NCBI GenBank assembly: GCA_041621755.1
Contig: JBFKAE010000180.1
Location: 1-5,358, forward strand
DNA length: 5,358 nt
Reading direction: 5' to 3'
Source: Sphingosinicella sp041621755
GTDB lineage: Bacteria > Pseudomonadota > Alphaproteobacteria > Sphingomonadales > Sphingomonadaceae
Position numbers and translations under genes: made by a program. Under the pieces are notes generated by a model that saw nothing but the letters and a program-made list of their open reading frames with translations, had not been told where the DNA came from and made no database searches. Shown here piece by piece: positions 1 through 5,124 of this stretch. Numbering within the stretch: the first letter of the stretch is position 1; every line of letters starts with the position of its first letter.

Positions 1-143
1 AGGGTCTTCAGACCCCAATATTCGGTCTTTGTGACCTTACCTTCGCCGCCTTCGATAACTTTCGTGAAAGCCTCTGAAAGGCCGTCCACCTGTCCGGTGG
101 AAAGGTCCTGGCGCGCCAGGAAAACATGCTCGTACATGGGCAT
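1..143 (-). CDS. rpsF: 30S ribosomal protein S6, N-terminal part (cut by left edge)
   Basis: S6 is a small-subunit ribosomal protein that sits on the platform and binds 16S rRNA together with S18. The reverse strand reads MPMYEHVFLARQDLS, then GQVDGL, then KVTKTEYWGLKTL. This matches the family start (M-P-x-Y-E-H-V-F-L-A-R-Q-D) and the conserved TEYWGL segment near residues 40-46. Only 47 complete codons are present; the rest lies beyond position 1. The start at 143 is preferred over the in-frame ATG at 137 because the family usually begins Met-Pro. A GAGGAG (160 down to 155) lies 11 nt upstream, slightly far for a Shine-Dalgarno. The gene is separated from the upstream TPR gene by an intrinsic terminator, so it should have its own promoter between 144 and 225; I could not identify a convincing -35/-10 pair. 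In this family rpsR and rplI usually follow, which would be off the left edge (inference). Confidence 0.95.
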   Translation of the reverse strand, partial: MPMYEHVFLARQDLSTGQVDGLSEAFTKVIEGGEGKVTKTEYWGLKT

Positions 144-166
144 GGTATATCTTACTCCTCAATGCC

Positions 167-192
167 GATTGCTGATGACGGGCAATCCGTCA
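167..192 (-). promoter_or_regulatory. rpsF leader: two overlapping, mutually exclusive hairpins (candidate S6:S18 autoregulatory element)
   Basis: Read on the minus strand, GATTGC (187-182) can pair with GCAATC (172-167), leaving the 9-nt loop CCGTCATCA. Alternatively TGACGG (192-187) can pair with CCGTCA (181-176), with a 5-nt loop. Both stems are perfect 6-bp inverted repeats and share bases, so they exclude each other. The first leaves a CCG unpaired; the second buries it. The element ends 23 nt upstream of the rpsF start and just before the ribosome binding site. Leaders of rpsF in many bacteria carry a hairpin with an unpaired CCG bound by the S6:S18 complex. Assignment to that family is inference from position and the CCG; I did not match the full consensus. 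Confidence 0.4.
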
Positions 193-212
193 CCCCTCCG
201 GCTGGCTACGGG

Positions 213-256
213 ATATATAAATAAGCAGCGGCGGGAAGGCTGGCTTCCCGCCGCTG
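213..256 (-). terminator. Intrinsic terminator of the TPR gene
   Basis: A perfect 13-bp inverted repeat (cagcggcgggaag at 226-238, cttcccgccgctg at 244-256) encloses a 5-nt loop. On the minus strand the hairpin is followed by CTTATTTATATAT (225 down to 213), a T-rich though interrupted tail. It starts 51 nt past the TPR stop codon and lies before the rpsF leader, so it should insulate rpsF from the upstream gene. There is no T-run on the plus-strand side, so it does not look bidirectional. Confidence 0.85.
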
Positions 257-306
257 ATGAACGGCCCTATGACGCAAAGCTGCGCGAAAGGCAAGTCAGA
301 AGCGCG

Positions 307-1440
307 TCAGGCGCTGCGTGTTGACGCGTAAAGCGACCAGAGCGCAGCGACCGAGCTATAGGGGCTGTCTTCGGCAACAGCACCAAACGCCTTGCGTGCT
401 TCGGAAAGCTTGCCAGACCGCAGCTGGCTGATGCCAAGCAGCATATGCGCCTGATCGATGTCCGGCGTACCGGCCTTGATCGCGTTCGAAAAATAGACCG
501 CGGCCTTCGCATAGTTGCCAACGCCCATAAGCGCGCTGCCACCCTGCATGTAACCGTCGGCGGTTTTTGGCAGTTTGGCGAAATCCGCCCGCGCGGCAGA
601 AGCGCGCTTGGTGGAGGCTTCAAGCAGACGCGCCGTCATCGAATCGCTGGTCGAAAGCACGCCCGATTTGACGCCCTCTTCAAGTGCGACCTTTGACAGG
701 CCGGGCTGATTGCCGACGATCGCGAGCTTGGAGAATTCCTGATAATCTTCAGGCGTCGTGATATTCTTGGTTTCGCGCATCAGTTGGTAAAGCGTCAATT
801 TGGCTTCGCGCGGCATGGTTTCCTTCTTGAGGTCGATCAGCAGCGCGCGCCAGCGTGCGGGCGAGGGGTCGACACGGATCAAGCGTTCTGTCGTTGCAAG
901 ATAGGCTTTTTTGTCGCCGGACTTGTACTGAACATTGGCCAGATTCTGCAGCCAGCCTTCGCGTGCGCCATAGCGACGGATGAGATCTTCATAGACGTTT
1001 GCAGCGTCGCTGAACCGGCCCTGGCGGAAATAAGACTGCGCAACGATGGTCTGTCCCTGTACGCCACCGGCTTTTTTGCCAAGCGCAATCGCCTTCGCAA
1101 AGTCGCCCGAACGGTAATAAAGCGGTGCAAGCTGCGTTGCAGGCGCGCCAATGGCTTCAAGCTCGCGCGCTGCGGCGGACCATTTGCCGCCACGGGTGTA
1201 AACATAGGCTGCCATTTCGGCGACCTTGCGGCGTTCAACACCGGTGTCGGCTGCGCTGCGCGCTGCGTTGACCCGCGCCATCGCGGCAGAAAGATTGCCC
1301 GACTTGGCGAGGCTTGACGCTTCCTGAAGCGGCTTGCCGACATTTGGCGAAAGCGCCTGTGCCATCGCTGGTGCTGCGAGGCCTGCGGGGACGGCGAGCG
1401 CGATTGCGGCTGCCATTGTCAAACGAGAAACAAACTTCAT
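307..1440 (-). CDS. Exported tetratricopeptide-repeat protein of unknown function
   Basis: A 377-residue protein. It begins with a clear Sec signal peptide: MKF, Arg6, a hydrophobic Ala/Leu stretch at about 8-23, then a likely signal peptidase I cut after Ala27 (AMA|QAL). There is no lipobox cysteine, so a soluble periplasmic or secreted protein is expected. The mature chain is Ala-rich and helical with degenerate TPR units, most visible around 38-68, 106-125, 133-158, 164-192, 300-324 and 330-360 (patterns such as SYFRQGRFSDAANVYEDLI and LLGISQLRSGKLSEARKAF). TPRs are protein-binding scaffolds; no catalytic domain is seen. The middle, about 200-295, is less regular. The start at 1440 is chosen over upstream in-frame ATGs (to 1506) because it opens the signal peptide and has its own ribosome binding site. 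The gene is monocistronic, divergent from fabD, and ends at a strong terminator. Its partner and role cannot be read from sequence; a link to envelope or lipid biology would rest on neighbourhood alone. Confidence 0.88.
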   Translation of the reverse strand: MKFVSRLTMAAAIALAVPAGLAAPAMAQALSPNVGKPLQEASSLAKSGNLSAAMARVNAARSAADTGVERRKVAEMAAYVYTRGGKWSAAARELEAIGAPATQLAPLYYRSGDFAKAIALGKKAGGVQGQTIVAQSYFRQGRFSDAANVYEDLIRRYGAREGWLQNLANVQYKSGDKKAYLATTERLIRVDPSPARWRALLIDLKKETMPREAKLTLYQLMRETKNITTPEDYQEFSKLAIVGNQPGLSKVALEEGVKSGVLSTSDSMTARLLEASTKRASAARADFAKLPKTADGYMQGGSALMGVGNYAKAAVYFSNAIKAGTPDIDQAHMLLGISQLRSGKLSEARKAFGAVAEDSPYSSVAALWSLYASTRSA

Positions 1441-1447
1441 GTGATTA

Positions 1448-1453
1448 CCTTCC
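1448..1453 (-). promoter_or_regulatory. Ribosome binding site that decides the TPR gene start
   Basis: GGAAGG on the minus strand sits 7 nt before the ATG at 1440. It lies inside the longer open frame starting at 1506, which supports the shorter protein whose first residue opens the signal peptide. Confidence 0.7.
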
Positions 1454-1491
1454 ACTCCCAAATTCATGACCATTTCGGTCGATTCGCTATC

Positions 1492-1509
1492 ATTTTGCGC
1501 GCACAAAAT
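1492..1509. repeat. Dyad attttg-N6-caaaat in the divergent promoter region
   Basis: Perfect 6-bp arms (1492-1497 and 1504-1509) flank a 6-nt centre, cgcgca. It lies about 50-70 bp upstream of the TPR start, between the start codon and the TTAA-N7-TTAA box. It could be an operator or part of the 5' leader; no regulator is assigned. Confidence 0.35.
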
Positions 1510-1512
1510 TGC

Positions 1513-1541
1513 GCTATAGCCGATACTTAAATCCCTTTTAA
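1513..1541 (-). promoter_or_regulatory. Possible promoter of the TPR gene
   Basis: On the minus strand TTAAAA (1541-1536), a 17-nt spacer, then TATAGC (1518-1513) gives a plausible but weak sigma-70-type promoter. Transcription would begin near 1505, leaving a leader of about 65 nt. The -35 is poor, as is common where an activator assists. It overlaps the TTAA-N7-TTAA box, so CtrA-type binding would directly affect it. Tentative; other -10 choices such as TTTTGT (1508-1503) exist. Confidence 0.3.
1527..1541. promoter_or_regulatory. Perfect TTAA-N7-TTAA motif (CtrA-type box)
   Basis: TTAA (1527-1530), seven bases (atccctt), TTAA (1538-1541), followed by C, matches the consensus of the alphaproteobacterial response regulator CtrA in both half-sites and spacing. 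It lies in the intergenic region between the TPR gene and fabD, 87 bp from the TPR start and 181 bp from the fabD start. The location favours control of the TPR gene. CtrA activates or represses cell-cycle, motility and envelope genes in this class. Binding is inferred from the motif only. Confidence 0.5.
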
Positions 1542-1628
1542 CGCGCGGCTCATGGCCCTGTCATGAACGGGGCGTACAGATTCGCGTCACAAAAATTGTC
1601 GCGGAACTTATCGATTTCAATTCGAATC

Positions 1629-1678
1629 GCAAGCGATTGACGTCGCTTGCCTCGCTCCCCGTGCCGCTTTAAGCGACG
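1629..1678 (+). promoter_or_regulatory. fabD leader: competing inverted repeats
   Basis: gcaagcga (1629-1636) and tcgcttgc (1643-1650) form a perfect 8-bp stem with the 6-nt loop ttgacg. cgtcgctt (1641-1648) can instead pair with aagcgacg (1671-1678), another perfect 8-bp stem with a 22-nt loop. Both use 1643-1648, so only one can form. No U-run follows either stem, so a terminator is not evident. If transcription starts upstream, this is a switch-like leader; if it starts at the TTGACG (1637-1642, a good -35 with no good -10 found), the dyads act as DNA. Function unknown. Confidence 0.35.
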
Positions 1679-1721
1679 GCAGACACATACGCCTTTGCAG
1701 ATTTAAACGCGAGATTTTTAT

Positions 1722-2660
1722 ATGACACGAGCATTCGTATTTCCCGGTCAAGGCAGTCAGGCCGTTGGTATGGGGCAGGCGCTCGCCGCCGCCAGCATAC
1801 ATGCACGCGAAGTTTTCGAGGAGGTCGATGACGCACTCGGCCAGAAACTTTCCGCAGTCATGTTCGAGGGGCCAGAAGACGCCCTGACGCTGACCGAAAA
1901 CGCCCAGCCCGCAATCATGGCGAACGCCATTGCCACGCTGCGCGTGCTGGAAAAGGAAGGCGGCGTCGTGCTTGCGGACAAGGCGGCGTTCGTCGCCGGG
2001 CACAGCCTTGGCGAATATACGGCGCTCTGCGCCGCAGGCAGCCTTGGCCTTGCCGATACGGCGCGGCTGTTGAAGCTGCGCGGGCAGGCGATGCAGGCGG
2101 CCGTGCCGGTCGGTGTCGGTGCGATGGCCGCCTTGCTTGGCCTTGATTATGACGATGCGGCAAAGGCAGCGGCAGAGGCTGCCGGAGACGAGGTCTGTGC
2201 GGCTGCGAATGACAATGCGCCCGGGCAGGTGGTGATTTCCGGGCACAAGGCCGCGGTCGAACGCGCAATCGAGGTGGCCAAGACATTGGGTGCAAAACGC
2301 GGTGTGTTGCTGCCGGTCTCGGCACCCTTCCACTGTGCATTGATGGCACCGGCTGCAGAAAAAATGGAAGCTGCACTTGCCGACGCCAGAATCGCGTCGC
2401 CGTTCGTGCCGCTCGTTGCCAACGTCACCGCCGCGCCCGTCACGGACCCTGACGAGATCAGGCGTCTGCTCGTGCAGCAGGTCACAGGCAGGGTACGCTG
2501 GCGCGAAAGCGTGATCACTATGGGGGCTGAAGGTGTCACCAGCTTTCTGGAGCTGGGCGGCAAGGTTCTTGGCCCGATGATCAAGCGTATTGAACGCGAC
2601 GCGGACATTACGAGTCTCGTCACAATGGATGACATCGAAAACGCCCTGAAGGCGCTATAG
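1722..2660 (+). CDS. fabD: Malonyl-CoA:ACP transacylase (FabD)
   Basis: Cytoplasmic enzyme that moves malonate from malonyl-CoA to the phosphopantetheine arm of acyl carrier protein, supplying the two-carbon donor for fatty acid elongation. At 312 residues it has the usual length. Visible marks: FVFPGQGSQ at 5-13 (oxyanion-forming Gln), NAQPAI at 60-65, nucleophile Ser95 in GHSLGEY, carboxylate-binding Arg120 in LRGQAMQ, catalytic His204 in SAPFHCALM, and Gln253 in LVQQV. All sit three residues later than the E. coli FabD equivalents (Ser92, Arg117, His201, Gln250), so the enzyme looks intact. The ATG at 1722 opens the family-typical start; upstream there is only a weak GCGAGA (1709-1714), and initiation may be modest. 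First gene of the fab cluster; the stop codon overlaps the fabG ribosome binding site. Confidence 0.97.
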   Translation: MTRAFVFPGQGSQAVGMGQALAAASIHAREVFEEVDDALGQKLSAVMFEGPEDALTLTENAQPAIMANAIATLRVLEKEGGVVLADKAAFVAGHSLGEYTALCAAGSLGLADTARLLKLRGQAMQAAVPVGVGAMAALLGLDYDDAAKAAAEAAGDEVCAAANDNAPGQVVISGHKAAVERAIEVAKTLGAKRGVLLPVSAPFHCALMAPAAEKMEAALADARIASPFVPLVANVTAAPVTDPDEIRRLLVQQVTGRVRWRESVITMGAEGVTSFLELGGKVLGPMIKRIERDADITSLVTMDDIENALKAL

Positions 2661-2664
2661 GAGA
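2659..2664 (+). promoter_or_regulatory. fabG ribosome binding site overlapping the fabD stop
   Basis: AGGAGA begins within the TAG stop of fabD (2658-2660) and lies 5 nt before the fabG ATG. The overlap implies that ribosomes finishing fabD help fabG start, and ties the two genes to one transcript. Confidence 0.8.
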
Positions 2665-2669
2665 AAAGA

Positions 2670-3407
2670 ATGTTCGATCTTACAGGTATGAATGCGCTTG
2701 TTACGGGTGCGAGCGGTGGCATTGGATCGGCCATTGCAAAGGCGCTGGGCGCGGCAGGGGCGAACGTTGCCCTGTCGGGAACGCGCGAGGACGCCTTGAA
2801 TGCGGTGGCTGCGGAAATCGGCGGCAAGACGCACATATTGCCGTGCAATCTTTCCGACAGTGCCGCCGTTGACGGGCTTGTCGGGCAAGCGGTCGCGGCG
2901 ATGGGCGGCATCGATATTCTGATAAACAATGCCGGTGTCACCCGTGACAACCTGACGATGCGCATGAAGGACGAGGAATGGTCGGACGTGATCCGCATCA
3001 ATCTTGAAGCCGCATTCCGCCTGTCGCGTGCCGCGATGAAGCCGATGATGAAAGCGCGGTTCGGCCGGATTATCAACATCACGTCGGTGGTTGGCACGAC
3101 GGGAAACCCGGGGCAGGCAAATTATGCCGCGTCGAAGGCCGGAATCATCGGCATGTCAAAGGCGATCGCGCAGGAAGTGGCGAGCCGTGGAATCACGGTC
3201 AATTGCATCGCGCCCGGTTTTATCGTGTCGGCGATGACCGATGCGCTTCCCGATGCGCAGAAGGACGCCCTGACCGATAAAATTCCCGCTGGGCGACTGG
3301 GGCAAGGCGATGATATTGCTGCTGCGGCGGTCTATCTTGCCAGCCGTGAAGCGGCATATGTGACCGGCCAGACTCTGCATGTAAACGGTGGCATGGCGAT
3401 GATATAG
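2670..3407 (+). CDS. fabG: 3-oxoacyl-ACP reductase (FabG)
   Basis: NADPH-dependent reductase of the short-chain dehydrogenase/reductase family. It converts 3-ketoacyl-ACP to (R)-3-hydroxyacyl-ACP, the first reduction of each elongation cycle; normally a cytoplasmic tetramer. The 245-residue length is standard. The Rossmann cofactor motif TGASGGIG lies at 12-19, Arg39 in SGTR fits NADP preference, NNAG is at 86-89, and the catalytic set is Asn111, Ser139, Tyr152 and Lys156 (YAASK). The PG motif is at 182-183 and the tail ends HVNGGMAMI, typical of FabG rather than of generic family members. The start at 2670 has a strong ribosome binding site. Only 9 nt separate it from fabD. FabG paralogues such as PhaB share the fold, but the position between fabD and acpP settles the identity. 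Confidence 0.97.
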   Translation: MFDLTGMNALVTGASGGIGSAIAKALGAAGANVALSGTREDALNAVAAEIGGKTHILPCNLSDSAAVDGLVGQAVAAMGGIDILINNAGVTRDNLTMRMKDEEWSDVIRINLEAAFRLSRAAMKPMMKARFGRIINITSVVGTTGNPGQANYAASKAGIIGMSKAIAQEVASRGITVNCIAPGFIVSAMTDALPDAQKDALTDKIPAGRLGQGDDIAAAAVYLASREAAYVTGQTLHVNGGMAMI

Positions 3408-3427
3408 AGTGGATATGACGAATGAGA

Positions 3428-3460
3428 GGCTTGCAAGCCCGTGGGCACATGGGTAGTGCC
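3428..3460 (+). repeat. Palindrome and hairpin in the fabG-acpP spacer
   Basis: A perfect 12-bp palindrome (ggcttgcaagcc, 3428-3439) is followed by a small hairpin, ggcac (3444-3448) pairing with gtgcc (3456-3460) around a 7-nt loop. The pair lies between fabG and acpP, 45-77 nt before the acpP ATG. It could be an operator for an acpP promoter or an RNA structure in the transcript. I found no convincing -35/-10 pair in this 97-nt spacer. Confidence 0.4.
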
Positions 3461-3491
3461 AAAGACAACTGTAGACCCAAATTATATTGGC

Positions 3492-3497
3492 AAGGGG
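3492..3497 (+). promoter_or_regulatory. Ribosome binding site that decides the acpP start
   Basis: AAGGGG lies 7 nt before the ATG at 3505. It falls inside the six-codon extension that a TTG start at 3487 would give, so the extension should be untranslated. Confidence 0.75.
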
Positions 3498-3504
3498 ATT
3501 ATAT

Positions 3505-3744
3505 ATGAGCGATGTCGCTGACCGCGTTAAAAAAATTGTCGTCGAACATCTTGGCGTTGAGCCGGAAAAGGTGACCGAAGACGCAAGCTTTATCGATGAT
3601 CTGGGTGCTGACAGCCTCGATACGGTCGAGCTCGTCATGGCATTTGAAGAAGAATTTGGCGTGGAAATTCCCGACGATGCCGCCGAGAAGATCCTGACCG
3701 TCAAGGATGCCATCACCTATATCGACGAAAACAACGCCGGCTAA
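3505..3744 (+). CDS. acpP: Acyl carrier protein
   Basis: Small acidic cytoplasmic protein that carries growing acyl chains on a 4'-phosphopantetheine arm and also feeds lipid A, phospholipid and lipoate synthesis. 79 residues, the usual size. The attachment site is Ser37 in GADSLDTVEL, the canonical DSL motif, followed by the acidic helix II recognition face (ELVMAFEEEFGVEIPDD) that docks FabD, FabG and FabF. The start MSDVADRVKK at 3505 is chosen over an upstream in-frame TTG (3487) because the Shine-Dalgarno AAGGGG would lie within that extension and because families start here. It stands 97 nt after fabG and 114 nt before fabF, wider gaps than fabD-fabG or fabF-mltG, and both are rich in inverted repeats. 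This suits separate tuning of an abundant protein, although that is inference. Confidence 0.97.
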   Translation: MSDVADRVKKIVVEHLGVEPEKVTEDASFIDDLGADSLDTVELVMAFEEEFGVEIPDDAAEKILTVKDAITYIDENNAG

Positions 3745-3807
3745 ACCGGCCTTCCGGATGGGAGAGCCGTTCAGTCGATGACGCTGAAATGGCGCGAGCG
3801 GCTCCCC
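3736..3807 (+). other. Structured spacer between acpP and fabF
   Basis: gccgg (3736-3740) pairs with ccggc (3746-3750) across the acpP stop codon. Further on, ggg plus gagccg (3760-3762 and 3764-3769) pairs with cggctc plus ccc (3799-3804 and 3805-3807), a 9-bp stem with a single bulged A at 3763. It encloses an inner stem, ttcag (3770-3774) with ctgaa (3784-3788). No U-run follows, so full intrinsic termination is not expected. It may protect the acpP 3' end, slow polymerase or direct processing. Confidence 0.45.
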
Positions 3808-3858
3808 GGCGACGGGCGGGCCGCTTGGCATTTATAGGGTATAAACGGGAGAATTTGG

Positions 3859-5121
3859 ATGCGCCGTGTCGTCGTTACCGGTCTTGGTCTTGTCACACCG
3901 CTTGGCGGCGATGTGGAGTCGAGCTGGAAAAATATTCTGGCGTCCAAATCCGGCGCGGCGCGGCTGACGCGGTTCGATCCAACCGACGATTATGTTTGCA
4001 AGATTGCCTGCGAAGTCAAAATGGATGGCCGCGAAGATGGCTGGGACGTCAATAAACGCGTCGACCACAAGGTGCAGCGGCAGGTGGATCTGTTCATCCA
4101 GTTCGGTATCGATGCCGCCGGTCAGGCGATTGAAGATGCGGGCCTTACCGATCTTACCGAAGAACAGCGCCTGCGCGCAGGCTGTTCGATCGGGTCGGGC
4201 ATTGGCGGTCTGCCGGGAATCGAAAAAGAATCGATCGTGCTGCACGAGCGCGGCCCACGCCGGGTCAGTCCGCATTTCGTGCATGGCCGCTTGATCAACC
4301 TCGTCTCGGGACAAGTGTCGATCAAATATGGCCTTGAAGGTCCGAACCACGCTGTGGTGACGGCGTGTTCGACCGGCGCACATTCGATTGGCGATGCGGC
4401 GCGGATGATTGCGCTCGACGATGCCGATATCATGGTGGCAGGCGGCGCCGAAAGCGCGATCTGTCCGCTCGGCATTGCCGGGTTTTCGCAGGCAAAAGCG
4501 CTGTCGACGAATTTTAACGATACGCCCGAACGCGCCAGCCGTCCCTATGATGTGGCGCGCGATGGTTTTGTCATGGGCGAAGGTGCAGGCGTTGTGGTGC
4601 TCGAGGAATATGAGCATGCAAAGGCGCGCGGCGCGAAGATTTACGGCGAGATCGCAGGCTATGGCCTCACCGGCGATGCCTTTCACGTGACAGCCCCACA
4701 CGCCGAGGGCAAAGGCGGCTTCCGGGCGATGCAAAATGCGCTGAAGCGCGCCGGACTTAACCCGGAAGACATTGACTATATCAACGCACACGGCACTTCG
4801 ACGCCGCTTGGTGACGAGATCGAACTGGGTGCGGTGCGGCGGCTGTTCGGCAGTGCGATCGACACGGTTTCGATGTCATCGACGAAGAGCGCGATCGGGC
4901 ACTTGCTTGGCGGCGCTGGTGCGGTTGAAGCGATTTTCTGTCTGTTGGCCTTGCGCGATCAGGTCGCGCCGCCAACGATCAATCTTGAAAACCCAAGCGA
5001 AGGCTGTGTCGGCGTCGACCTGGTGCCGCTTGTCGCCAAGGAGCGCAAGATCCGCGCCGTTCTCAACAACAGTTTCGGCTTTGGCGGAACCAACGCTTCG
5101 CTGGCGATGAAAGCAATTTAA
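3859..5121 (+). CDS. fabF: 3-oxoacyl-ACP synthase II (FabF)
   Basis: Condensing enzyme (KAS II) that joins malonyl-ACP to an acyl-ACP with loss of CO2 and extends the chain by two carbons; acts as a cytoplasmic dimer. 420 residues, within the family range. The thiolase-fold enzyme shows MRRVVVTGLGLVTPLG at the start, nucleophile Cys170 in TACSTGAHS, His311 in NAHGTSTPLGD, Lys343 and His348 in STKSAIGHLLGG, and gatekeeper Phe408 in NSFGFGGTN. His311, Lys343, His348 and Phe408 lie eight residues later than in E. coli FabF and Cys170 seven later, so one residue is inserted between them. The Cys-His-His triad marks an elongating synthase rather than FabH (Cys-His-Asn). FabB cannot be fully excluded from motifs, but the operon position supports FabF. 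A GGGAGA (3847-3852) lies 6 nt before the ATG. Confidence 0.97.
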   Translation: MRRVVVTGLGLVTPLGGDVESSWKNILASKSGAARLTRFDPTDDYVCKIACEVKMDGREDGWDVNKRVDHKVQRQVDLFIQFGIDAAGQAIEDAGLTDLTEEQRLRAGCSIGSGIGGLPGIEKESIVLHERGPRRVSPHFVHGRLINLVSGQVSIKYGLEGPNHAVVTACSTGAHSIGDAARMIALDDADIMVAGGAESAICPLGIAGFSQAKALSTNFNDTPERASRPYDVARDGFVMGEGAGVVVLEEYEHAKARGAKIYGEIAGYGLTGDAFHVTAPHAEGKGGFRAMQNALKRAGLNPEDIDYINAHGTSTPLGDEIELGAVRRLFGSAIDTVSMSSTKSAIGHLLGGAGAVEAIFCLLALRDQVAPPTINLENPSEGCVGVDLVPLVAKERKIRAVLNNSFGFGGTNASLAMKAI

Positions 5122-5124
5122 ACG

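Noticed and set aside
784..1317. 177-codon plus-strand frame inside the TPR gene
   Set aside because: It is an antisense shadow of a coding sequence with a signal peptide and TPR pattern; its own translation shows no domain.
1441..1506. 22-codon N-terminal extension of the TPR protein from an ATG at 1506
   Set aside because: It would bury the signal peptide behind polar residues and contains the GGAAGG ribosome binding site of the ATG at 1440.
1563..1640. 25-codon frame upstream of fabD as a real small gene
   Set aside because: No Shine-Dalgarno and no recognisable peptide pattern. It is kept only as part of the speculative leader finding.
1617..2333. 238-codon minus-strand frame opposite fabD
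   Set aside because: Covers the conserved fabD coding region on the opposite strand, with Arg/His/Gln-rich sequence typical of a shadow.
2147..3097. 316-codon open frame on the minus strand opposite the fabD-fabG junction
   Set aside because: Ser/Arg-rich, low-complexity translation mirroring the codon bias of two intact genes; no ribosome binding site or family resemblance.
3487..3504. TTG start giving acyl carrier protein six extra residues
   Set aside because: The Shine-Dalgarno AAGGGG falls inside the extension, and the ATG at 3505 gives the family-typical start and length.
3825..3845. TTGGCA and TATAAA near the fabF start as a fabF promoter
   Set aside because: The spacing between the two hexamers (9 nt) is far too short, and neither has a partner at 16-18 nt.
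3832..4791. 319-codon open frame on the minus strand opposite fabF
   Set aside because: The protein is rich in His, Arg and Cys without a recognisable domain and lies antisense to a fully intact fabF; long antisense frames are common in GC-rich genes.
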